Below are positions 54,987-62,468 of a stretch of DNA of 64,000 nucleotides, one piece after another (positions within the stretch are counted from its first letter, which is position 1; every line of letters begins with the position of its first letter). A model generated the notes under the pieces. The model did not search any database and was not told the DNA's origin. It saw only the letters and a program-made list of their open reading frames with translations. This stretch comes from Marinomonas sp. CT5. Lineage in GTDB: Bacteria; Pseudomonadota; Gammaproteobacteria; Pseudomonadales; Marinomonadaceae. The stretch lies in contig NZ_CP025572.1 of assembly GCF_018336975.1 (NCBI RefSeq), positions 1,740,616 to 1,804,615 on the forward strand. The letters run 5' to 3'. The translations under genes and the position numbers were made by a program.

Positions 54987-55170
54987 AGTGCAAAGATCTC
55001 GTCAATTGTTCTATTTAGTCTGGTTTAGTTGATGACTTTTGCCCCATAACAGGGCTTACTTATGGTAGCGATAAATTTGTCGTTCTGCTTGTATTTTTGT
55101 GCGCGGTAATTCAGAGCAACGTAGAAAATTATAAGCCGTATATGTTATTGATAATTAAGGATTCATTGTT

Positions 55171-56109
55171 ATGGAAGAGTTATTGGGCTATCTATTAAGC
55201 GTTCAAACTCTGGTACTTGTACTGGTGGTTTTGTTGCTAAAAACTTCGATTAAGTTTGTGCCACAGAATCAAGCCTATGTGATTGAGCGTTTTGGTAAGT
55301 ATCAATCCACAAAGGAAGCGGGATTGAACTTTATCTTTCCTTTTATTGATCGTATTTCCGCAGATCGTACGTTAAAAGAGCAGGCGGTTGATGTGCCTGA
55401 ACAAAGTGCCATTACCAAGGATAATATATCCTTGCATGTCGATGGCGTATTGTATTTCCGCGTATTAGACCCTTACAAAGCGACCTATGGCGTTGATAAT
55501 TATGTTTTTGCTGTGACTCAATTGGCGCAAACAACGATGCGTTCTGAGCTAGGTAAAATGGAACTGGACAAAACATTTGAAGAGCGTGACTTGCTAAATA
55601 CCAATATTGTGTCTTCTATTAATGATGCAGCAGGCCCGTGGGGAATTCAGGTGTTGCGTTATGAGATAAAAGACATCGTACCTCCGCAATCTGTCATGGA
55701 GGCAATGGAAGCCCAAATGAAGGCGGAACGTGTGAAGCGAGCGCAGATCTTGGAATCCGAAGGGGATCGTCAGGCAGCTATCAACCGTGCTGAAGGTGAA
55801 AAAGCGTCTGTCGTCCTAGCGGCTGAAGCCGAGAAAGAAGAGCAGGTGCTGCGTGCTGAAGGTGAGGCTAAGGCTATTGTGGCGGTTGCGTCGGCTCAGG
55901 CCGAAGCGCTTCGTCAAGTGGGTGAAGCGGCCGCGACTGAGGAAGGGCAAAAAGCGATTCAGCTTGATCTTGCTACGAAAGCCATTGAAGCCAAGCAAGC
56001 CATTGCCAAAGAGTCGTCTGTGGTGCTATTGCCCGATGGCGCAACAGAAGCCTCTGCTGTGGTGGCTCAGGCGATGACCATTATTCAGAAAATGACAAAA
56101 GGGAGCTAG
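55171..56109 (+). CDS. qmcA: SPFH/stomatin-like protein (QmcA family)
   Basis: Membrane-anchored scaffold protein, involved in membrane quality control with NfeD partners. One N-terminal helix (VQTLVLVLVVLLLKT) precedes the SPFH/band-7 domain (IKFVPQNQAYVIERFGKYQSTKEAGLNFIFPFIDRI, then SVMEAMEAQMKAER), followed by an Ala/Glu-rich coiled coil (residues ~180-270). Length of 312 aa fits QmcA. The NfeD gene starts two bases after its stop, the classic pairing. Confidence 0.93.
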   Translation: MEELLGYLLSVQTLVLVLVVLLLKTSIKFVPQNQAYVIERFGKYQSTKEAGLNFIFPFIDRISADRTLKEQAVDVPEQSAITKDNISLHVDGVLYFRVLDPYKATYGVDNYVFAVTQLAQTTMRSELGKMELDKTFEERDLLNTNIVSSINDAAGPWGIQVLRYEIKDIVPPQSVMEAMEAQMKAERVKRAQILESEGDRQAAINRAEGEKASVVLAAEAEKEEQVLRAEGEAKAIVAVASAQAEALRQVGEAAATEEGQKAIQLDLATKAIEAKQAIAKESSVVLLPDGATEASAVVAQAMTIIQKMTKGS

Positions 56110-56111
56110 CT

Positions 56112-56573
56112 ATGGATATCATTGCCAATAATCTGGCGCAAAGCTTGTTTATTGTTGGTTTGATTCTGCTGGTCATTGAAGTCACCGTGTTAGGCTTTTC
56201 GACCTTTGTGCTTTTTTTCGTTGGCTTAGCTGCAATGGCCACAGGCGCTTTAGTGTACTTTGGTGTGTTGCCGAATAGTGTATTGAGTGCTTCTTTAAGC
56301 ACCGGCGTGATTACAGCGGTTGCCGCTTTAATATTATGGCAGCCGTTGAAGCGTTTGCAGTCGGAAGTAAGCACAAAGAAAGCGAAAAGCGAGTTTACCG
56401 ATCATCAGTTTATTCTCAAAGAGCCTGTGTCACCGACTTTGTCGCCTAAATATCACTACTCCGGTATCGAATGGTCTTTAATAAGCGAAGATTTTATTGA
56501 GGCTGGGACGAAAGTAGAGGTGACAGAAGCCGAAGTGGGTAAGCTGCATATCAAAGCGATAGGTTCTCATTAG
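56112..56573 (+). CDS. NfeD-family membrane protein
   Basis: Short NfeD protein: a hydrophilic start, three membrane segments (LAQSLFIVGLILLVIEVTVLG, FVLFFVGLAAMATGALVYFG, GVITAVAALILWQP), then a C-terminal OB-fold-like domain (YHYSGIEWSLISEDFIEAGTKVEVTEAEVGKLHIK). It partners stomatin-like proteins such as the one encoded just upstream, with which it is co-transcribed. It is 153 aa and lacks the N-terminal peptidase domain of long NfeD. Confidence 0.92.
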   Translation: MDIIANNLAQSLFIVGLILLVIEVTVLGFSTFVLFFVGLAAMATGALVYFGVLPNSVLSASLSTGVITAVAALILWQPLKRLQSEVSTKKAKSEFTDHQFILKEPVSPTLSPKYHYSGIEWSLISEDFIEAGTKVEVTEAEVGKLHIKAIGSH

Positions 56574-56596
56574 TTACCGTTAGTTCTTATTGGAAG

Positions 56597-56646
56597 AAGC
56601 GTCAAGTGTATCGGTTGATAACCGAATAGGCTTGGCGTTTTTTTTA
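56597..56646 (+). terminator. Rho-independent terminator
   Basis: The arms CGTCAAG and CTTGGCG pair with one wobble; an inner hairpin TCGGTT/AACCGA lies between them, and eight T residues follow. It ends the qmcA-nfeD unit. Confidence 0.75.
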
Positions 56647-56652
56647 TTTAAA

Positions 56653-57876
56653 TCAAGGCGAAGATTTGTGGCAGGCTTTTTGTGGTAACCAAAATGAAAT
56701 AACACTGGTGAGAAAAAGAAAACCACATGATACCCAGAGGCAAGCAATCAAACCGAAGTCTTGATATATCCAGCCAGACAAAATCGTACCTATGAGTCTA
56801 CCCATGGCATTCGCCATATAATAAAAGCCCACATCCAAAGACACGCCATCTTCGCTGGCATAATGCACGATCAAATAACTGTGTAGAGATGAATTAACCG
56901 CAAATACCACCCCAAACAGGATAAGCCCAATGAGCAAAACCGCTAAAGTGTCATCGACGCTCTGTAAGCCAATGGCTATAGAGGCGGGAATGGCGGTTAG
57001 CAGTATTGCCCAGAATTTGGCCTGTGCGCCAGTTGGGTTCTGCTGTTTTGCTTTGCCTGTGACATGGGGGGCAAGGCTTTGCACTAGGCCATAGCCGATA
57101 ACCCACAAGGCAAGAAAACTTCCCACCCGCCAGTGATCCCAACCAAATTGGCTAGACAAATAAACGGGTACAGCAATGACAAACCATACATCCCTAGCAC
57201 CAAATAAGAAAAGTCGAGCGGCTGAAAGTAGGTTGATTTCACGGCTTTTAGACAGTATTTCTGAGAATTTAGCTTTGTTTTTAGATTTACCCAAATCGCC
57301 CTGCAGTAGGTATAGACTGCTAAGCCAGACAAGCGTTAATGTGAGAGCCATCACTAAAATGCCATGATGAAAACCTATCGTGCTCAATAACAGTCCGCCT
57401 AAGAAAAAGCCGACGCCTTTGAGCGCATTTTTTGATCCAGTGAGTAGGGCAACCCATTTGTACAAAGTGCCGCTAGCATTTTTAGGCACGAGGGTTTTTA
57501 TGGCGCTTTTTGCACTCATTTTGTTGAGGTCTTTGGCTATGCCGGACAAGGCTTGCGCGGCCATGACCCATGGTACTGTTAAATATTGGTTCGGAAGTAG
57601 CAGCATAGAAAGAGCGATGATTTGCAGAGCAAGCCCAATATTCATAGTGCGATTAAGCCCCCATTTGGCTCCAAGCCAACCGCCAAAGAGGTTGGTGATA
57701 ACACCGAAAAACTCGTAAAACAAGAAGAGCAAAGCTATGTCTAAAGCACCATAACCGAGCTGGTAGAAATACAGCACGACCAGCATGCGCAAAGCGCCGT
57801 CAGTTAACGTGAAACTCCAGTAGTTACCGGTGATGATAAGATACTGACGAACATTGGTGGGTAATTTTGACAGCAT
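56653..57876 (-). CDS. arsJ: Organoarsenical efflux MFS transporter ArsJ
   Basis: Twelve-helix major-facilitator transporter. Its opening NVRQYLIITGNYWSFTLTDGALRMLVVLYFYQLGYGALDIALLFLFYEFFG is the ArsJ hallmark, as are GLAKDLNKMSAKSAIK-like and FYYMANAMGRLIGTILSGW segments. ArsJ exports 1-arseno-3-phosphoglycerate, an unstable ester made from arsenate by the GAPDH encoded next to it; the ester hydrolyses outside the cell, giving arsenate resistance. It is last in the arsR-gapdh-arsJ unit, 40 bases after the dehydrogenase. Confidence 0.92.
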   Translation of the reverse strand: MLSKLPTNVRQYLIITGNYWSFTLTDGALRMLVVLYFYQLGYGALDIALLFLFYEFFGVITNLFGGWLGAKWGLNRTMNIGLALQIIALSMLLLPNQYLTVPWVMAAQALSGIAKDLNKMSAKSAIKTLVPKNASGTLYKWVALLTGSKNALKGVGFFLGGLLLSTIGFHHGILVMALTLTLVWLSSLYLLQGDLGKSKNKAKFSEILSKSREINLLSAARLFLFGARDVWFVIAVPVYLSSQFGWDHWRVGSFLALWVIGYGLVQSLAPHVTGKAKQQNPTGAQAKFWAILLTAIPASIAIGLQSVDDTLAVLLIGLILFGVVFAVNSSLHSYLIVHYASEDGVSLDVGFYYMANAMGRLIGTILSGWIYQDFGLIACLWVSCGFLFLTSVISFWLPQKACHKSSP

Positions 57877-57916
57877 GGATTGTTTACTTCGCTCTTACTT
57901 TGTTTTTGCTAACAGG

Positions 57917-58924
57917 CTATTTATCGAGTTGGCCAACTTTGTACATCAGCTCTGCTGTGCGGTTAGCATAGCCCCATTCGTTGTCATACCACACGTAGAG
58001 TTTGACTTGGGTGTCGTTAATGACCAAAGTGCTAGGGGCGTCAATGATGCAAGAACGAGGATCTGTACGGTAATCAATGGATACCAGCGGGCGTATTTCA
58101 TAGCCCAGAATCCCCTTTAGTTCTCCTTCACTGGCAGTTTGTAGTAATTGATTGATCTCTTCTTTTGATGTTGGGCGTTTCATTTCGAATACGCAGTCAG
58201 TTAAAGAAGCATTGGTCAAAGGTACTCGGACCGCATGGCCATTTAGTTTACCCATCAGTTCTGGAAATATATGTGTAATGGCGGTTGCTGAACCTGTGGT
58301 GGTGGGAATCAAACTACTGCCACAAGCGCGAGCGCGACGTAAGTCTTTGTGTGGGGCGTCTATGATAGTTTGCGTATTGGTGATGTCATGAATGGTGGTC
58401 ATAGAACCATGCTTAATGCCAATGTTTTCTTGTAGCACTTTGACGACTGGTGCAAGTGAGTTAGTGGTGCATGAGGCGGCAGTGACGATTGAGTGTAGGC
58501 TGGGAATGTAGTCCTTGTCATTTACACCCATAACAATGTTTATGACACCGTCTTCTTTGACTGGTGCTGTGACGACAATGCGTTTAACACCTTGGTCTAA
58601 ATAGGCTTGTAAAGCCGCTTTGGACTTCATTACGCCAGTGGCTTCAATGACGACATCGCATTGTGACCAGTCTGTTTCTGCTATTGCGCTGTGTTGAGTA
58701 CAAGCGATGCTTTTGCCATTTACTATAATATTGTTGCCTTCAACTCTTGCCTCATTGTGCCAGCGTCCATGAATTGAGTCGAAGTTAAGTAAGTGGGCTA
58801 GCGTAGCTGCGTCGCCTTTTAGATCGTTTATTTTTACAAATTCAACATCTTCCCAGTCAAAAGCTGCTCGGAAAGAAAGTCGTCCCATACGACCAAAGCC
58901 GTTTATTCCTACTTTAATAGTCAT
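57917..58924 (-). CDS. ArsJ-associated glyceraldehyde-3-phosphate dehydrogenase
   Basis: Type I GAPDH. The N-terminal NAD motif is [12 protein letters not shown], the catalytic Cys152 lies in [12 protein letters not shown], the nearby His is in [14 protein letters not shown], and the C-terminal [14 protein letters not shown] is conserved. In this operon position it is expected to use arsenate in place of phosphate, making 1-arseno-3-phosphoglycerate for export by ArsJ. Canonical GAPDH function is possible too, but the arsR-gapdh-arsJ order points to the arsenic role. It starts 35 bases after arsR. Confidence 0.9.
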   Translation of the reverse strand: MTIKVGINGFGRMGRLSFRAAFDWEDVEFVKINDLKGDAATLAHLLNFDSIHGRWHNEARVEGNNIIVNGKSIACTQHSAIAETDWSQCDVVIEATGVMKSKAALQAYLDQGVKRIVVTAPVKEDGVINIVMGVNDKDYIPSLHSIVTAASCTTNSLAPVVKVLQENIGIKHGSMTTIHDITNTQTIIDAPHKDLRRARACGSSLIPTTTGSATAITHIFPELMGKLNGHAVRVPLTNASLTDCVFEMKRPTSKEEINQLLQTASEGELKGILGYEIRPLVSIDYRTDPRSCIIDAPSTLVINDTQVKLYVWYDNEWGYANRTAELMYKVGQLDK

Positions 58925-58959
58925 TATGTTGTCTCAAATAAATGATGAAAATTGTTTTA

Positions 58960-59316
58960 TTAACAGCAAGAACCCGTTCGTTTGGGTCTGCCATTCATGG
59001 TTTCGAGTTGGTCTACATTGTCTTTTAACCACAAAATTTGATTGTCTAATGTGATCTGTAAAACACTTCTAGCCCAATGAGGTAAGTCAGGATGTAACTG
59101 ATAAAACACCCATTGTCCTTGTCGTCGATCACTTAGCACGCCATTCTTGCGTAACTGGGCAAGGTGACGAGAGATCTTAGGTTGTGTTTGCTTCAGAGCT
59201 TCGGTGAGTTCACAAACGCATAATTCCTGATATTGGGTAATCAACAATAAGCTTCGCAAACGGGTGTCATCGGCAAGCGCTTTATAGAAATGTTCCGGGG
59301 TCATGGAAAAAGCCAT
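58960..59316 (-). CDS. arsR: ArsR-family arsenic-responsive repressor
   Basis: Winged-helix metalloregulator of 118 aa. The DNA-recognition helix is QTQPKISRHLAQLRKNGVL. Cys33 and Cys35 in ELCVCELTEAL are the usual arsenite ligands. The C-terminus ends in GSCC (Cys117-Cys118), giving an extra vicinal cysteine pair that may also bind As(III). It heads the leftward ars operon and presumably autoregulates at the palindrome upstream. Confidence 0.93.
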   Translation of the reverse strand: MAFSMTPEHFYKALADDTRLRSLLLITQYQELCVCELTEALKQTQPKISRHLAQLRKNGVLSDRRQGQWVFYQLHPDLPHWARSVLQITLDNQILWLKDNVDQLETMNGRPKRTGSCC

Positions 59317-59348
59317 CAGTTAATGTTGATCAAAGTGTATGCGGAAAA

Positions 59349-59380
59349 TGCATATATATGCAAAACCATATATGAATTTA
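59349..59380. promoter_or_regulatory. Candidate ArsR operator: palindrome and repeat
   Basis: TGCATATATATGCA (59349-59362) is a perfect 14-base palindrome, followed nearby by ATATATG in ACCATATATGAATT. It lies 33 bases upstream of the arsR start on its promoter side. AT-rich ATAT-centred dyads are usual for ArsR-type repressors. Assignment rests on position and symmetry. Confidence 0.6.
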
Positions 59381-59469
59381 GTTTAAGATTTAACAAAAAA
59401 TTCATTTATCACTTTGTTGTGAAAGTTTAGTACATGGTTGAGTGAAGTCTGAAATTAAATAGCAATAAA

Positions 59470-59497
59470 AAGGGCGAATTACATGGAAATCGCCCTT
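59470..59497 (-). terminator. Terminator of the universal stress protein gene
   Basis: On the minus strand the stem AAGGGCGA/TCGCCCTT (8 bp) is followed by TTTTATTGC. It lies 18 bases beyond the stop of the Usp gene and separates it from arsR. Confidence 0.85.
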
Positions 59498-59514
59498 GAA
59501 AGGTATTGGTTTTT

Positions 59515-60366
59515 TTAACGCAGAACCAAAAGTGGAATGTCGCTTTCGATTATCATTTTGCTGGTGTTACTGCCAACAAAAAATTGACGTACTTTAGAAT
59601 GGGCATAGGCTCCCATTGCCATTAGATCAATTTGATTGTCTTCACGGTATTGAGTCAGTACTGGGTAGATCTTGCCTGGAATGATAGAGGCGGTGACTTC
59701 AAAGCCTTCCTCTTCAAGAATTCGGTGTGCCTCTTCGAGTTTTTCACGCTTTTCTCGCGTTGCTTCTCCTGCCATGACTAGGTGGCAAGGTAAGCCGAGC
59801 AATAATGGACTTTGCGCAATACGTGCGATCGCATTGTCGGCCGCTTCTCGACCATCGTAAGCGATCATAAAATTGGTTGGTGCCTTAAACTGACCAACGC
59901 TAATTAGAATTGGACGATGTAAAGTGCGTGCTACCCGCTCAATATGGGAGCCAATTGTATGGGCGCTTTCAGTGTGATCAGTGCCGCAACGGCCAAGTAC
60001 GATCAGGCGGGATTCTTCTTCGAGTTCGAGAAGATTTTCGACTAAGTCACCGTGGCGTTGAAGTAATTCGATTTGCTTCGCGCCGGCCTTATGAGCAAAT
60101 TCTTTGGCGTTCTCTAAGACGAGTTTGCCGTGTTCTAAGGCAAGCTTGGCGCGTTTTGCATCCAATGCAACGAGCTCTTCTAATAGATGCTCTCGGCTGC
60201 CAAGTCCAATTGAACCAGAAAGGTCCTCATCCGTTCTTACCGTTTCTTTTTCGAGAGAGTGCATTAAGGTTAATGGCGAGCCCAATTGTTTCGCCGCCCA
60301 GACAGATGCTGTGGTGACGCACTCAGATAGAGAAGAACCATCGATACAGGCAATTACATTAGTCAT
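59515..60366 (-). CDS. Tandem universal stress protein (UspE-like)
   Basis: Two Usp domains in one chain (about residues 1-145 and 150-283). The first begins NVIACIDGSSLSECVTTASVWAA; the second has FMIAYDGREAADNAIARIAQ and the nucleotide-binding loop MGAYAHSKVRQFFVGSNTSKMI. The ATG at 60366 is chosen because AAGGAG lies just before it; an in-frame TTG at 60396 would add ten residues without a site. It follows the SulP transporter gene on the same strand, a common pairing that suggests co-regulation by stress or ion balance. Confidence 0.88.
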   Translation of the reverse strand: MTNVIACIDGSSLSECVTTASVWAAKQLGSPLTLMHSLEKETVRTDEDLSGSIGLGSREHLLEELVALDAKRAKLALEHGKLVLENAKEFAHKAGAKQIELLQRHGDLVENLLELEEESRLIVLGRCGTDHTESAHTIGSHIERVARTLHRPILISVGQFKAPTNFMIAYDGREAADNAIARIAQSPLLLGLPCHLVMAGEATREKREKLEEAHRILEEEGFEVTASIIPGKIYPVLTQYREDNQIDLMAMGAYAHSKVRQFFVGSNTSKMIIESDIPLLVLR

Positions 60367-60534
60367 ATTGCACTCCTTGTTTAGGTCTTTGCACAACGAC
60401 TGAGCCTGCCATTACTTTGTTAAAAAATAGACTGAAAATGTTAGCTTATCAGCTATGCTTTCTCGTTTATTTTTGCATTGTCTTGGCTTCGCTCGTAACC
60501 TTGTGCAAAGAACTTAATTATTATTCGGCGGCTA

Positions 60535-62025
60535 TTAATGACCGCCCATTACTTTCTCAACTTCTTCAGGGTTATTGTGCACCCCAAATTTATCAACAAC
60601 GGTTGCGCTGGCTTCGTTCATTCCAACGAGTTCAACATCAGCGCCTTCGCGACGGAATTTAATGACAACCTTATCCAGTGCGGATACGGCGGTAATATCC
60701 CAAAAATGTGCTTCAGTAAGATCAATCGTAACGCTTTCAACCGCTTCTTTAAAATCAAAAGACGCATTAAATTGATCTGACGACGCAAAAAACACTTGTC
60801 CGACTACTTTATAAGTGCGATGTCCTGTTTTGTCACCTTGTTCACTTTTTACGACCATAAAGCGACCAATCTTATGAGCAAAGAATAATGAAGCAAGTAA
60901 TACTCCGACAAAAACACCGATCGCCAAATTGTGTGTGGCAACGACGATAGACACGGTTGCTAACATAACAATATTAGTTGATAGCGGATGTTTTTTCAGG
61001 TTGATAATGGACTCCCAAGAGAAAGTACCAATAGACACCATAATCATGACAGCGACCAAAGCGGCCATCGGAATCTGACCGATTAAGTCGTCTAAGAAAA
61101 CCACCATGATCAATAGTAAGAAGCCGGCAATAAAGGTAGAAAGACGACCGCGACCGCCGGACTTCACATTGATGACGGACTGGCCAATCATGGCGCAACC
61201 CGCCATACCACCTAAAAGCCCCGATGCGATATTGGCTACCCCCTGGCCTTTACATTCACGGTTCTTATCACTGCTGGTATCAGTAAACTCATCCACAATG
61301 GTCGCCGTCATCATAGACTCTAATAAGCCGACAACCGCCAGACCTAATGAATAAGGCAAAATAATCCATAGTGTTTCAAGGTTAAGTGGAACATCTGGCC
61401 ATAAGAAAATTGGCAGTGTATCGGGCAGTTCGCCCATGTCGCCCACTGTGCGAATGTCTAACCCATAAACCATTGCAAAGGCAGTTAGTACAACGATACA
61501 AATTAGTGGAGAAGGGAAAGCTTTACCGATAACAGGAAGTAATGGAAATAGATAGATGATTCCTAAGCCTGCCGCCGTCATCGCGTATACATGCCAAGTA
61601 ACATTGGTTAGTTCGGGTAATTGAGCCATAAAAATCAAAATGGCCAAGGCATTTACAAACCCCGTTACGACGGATCGCGAAACAAATCTCATTAGTGCCC
61701 CGAGTTTTAAATACCCAGCAATAATTTGGAAAACACCTGTGAGCAGGGTTGCTGCCAGTAAATACTGCAAACCGTGATCTTTGACTAAAGTAACCATTAG
61801 TAGAGCCATTGCCCCTGTCGCTGCAGAAATCATGCCAGGACGGCCGCCGAAGAACGAAATGACAACAGCGATACAAAAAGAGGCATACAAACCTACTTTT
61901 GGATCAACGCCAGCAATGATAGAAAACGCGATAGCTTCAGGTATCAACGCAAGTGCAACCACAGTACCGGCGAGAGAATCGCCTTTAATGTTTGAGAACC
62001 AGTCTTGTTTTATCGTATCGATCAT
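60535..62025 (-). CDS. SulP-family anion transporter with STAS domain
   Basis: Membrane transporter of the SLC26/SulP family: opening [43 protein letters not shown], multiple helices to about residue 390, then a cytoplasmic STAS domain ([47 protein letters not shown]). Substrate may be sulfate, bicarbonate or another anion. Pairing with a Usp gene is frequent in marine proteobacteria and favours a bicarbonate- or pH-linked role, which is only a guess. Length of 496 aa is normal. Confidence 0.88.
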   Translation of the reverse strand: MIDTIKQDWFSNIKGDSLAGTVVALALIPEAIAFSIIAGVDPKVGLYASFCIAVVISFFGGRPGMISAATGAMALLMVTLVKDHGLQYLLAATLLTGVFQIIAGYLKLGALMRFVSRSVVTGFVNALAILIFMAQLPELTNVTWHVYAMTAAGLGIIYLFPLLPVIGKAFPSPLICIVVLTAFAMVYGLDIRTVGDMGELPDTLPIFLWPDVPLNLETLWIILPYSLGLAVVGLLESMMTATIVDEFTDTSSDKNRECKGQGVANIASGLLGGMAGCAMIGQSVINVKSGGRGRLSTFIAGFLLLIMVVFLDDLIGQIPMAALVAVMIMVSIGTFSWESIINLKKHPLSTNIVMLATVSIVVATHNLAIGVFVGVLLASLFFAHKIGRFMVVKSEQGDKTGHRTYKVVGQVFFASSDQFNASFDFKEAVESVTIDLTEAHFWDITAVSALDKVVIKFRREGADVELVGMNEASATVVDKFGVHNNPEEVEKVMGGH

Positions 62026-62468
62026 GTATTACCTTCTGAATAAAGTGGAGCAATTAAGCAGGTGCTATTTGGTTAGCAGTTTGCTCTATAGGCTTCTTAT
62101 CTCGTTAACCTGTTTTATAAAAAATAAGCTCGGAATGTTACGCCATGATTTGGAGCTACATAAAAAGCTTCCATTAAGGCTCATTGAGTGAGTCAAGAGA
62201 CTCCGAAAATAGGCATCGCGCAGCGTTGGATTCTTAAGTGTTTAAGATCTGTGCCCGAAAGTGTGCAAATTATAAAGAGTTGGCCTATGCATGGCAATCC
62301 TAATAGGACGCAAGAGCCTTGCGATTCATCGAGAAGAGTAAAAAGCAGAACATAAATAAGATGATTGTACCAAGGTACAATAGTCATCTTGGCTTTTCTG
62401 CCCTATCTTGAGAGTAATTATAGAACTAATACGACTTACTTTTAGTCTTCATTTTTAGGAAACGTATC
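62026..62468. promoter_or_regulatory. Divergent intergenic region of SulP and the giant adhesin
   Basis: No gene is supported in these 443 bases. Its main feature is a near-palindrome at 62358-62390: AAGATGA...TCATCTT outer arms around ATTGTACC-AA-GGTACAAT. It lies about 80 bases upstream of the adhesin start and could be an operator or a hairpin in its leader. No promoter boxes are obvious. Confidence 0.45.
62358..62390 (+). promoter_or_regulatory. Dyad upstream of the adhesin gene
   Basis: The inner arms ATTGTACC (62364-62371) and GGTACAAT (62374-62381) are a perfect 8-bp inverted repeat; the outer arms AAGATGA and TCATCTT extend the symmetry. The spacing suits a dimeric regulator. Which one is unknown. 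Confidence 0.55.

Noticed and set aside
62193..62387. Minus-strand 64-aa open frame between SulP and the adhesin
   Set aside because: It overlaps the regulatory dyad, has no ribosome-binding site, and its composition is not protein-like.
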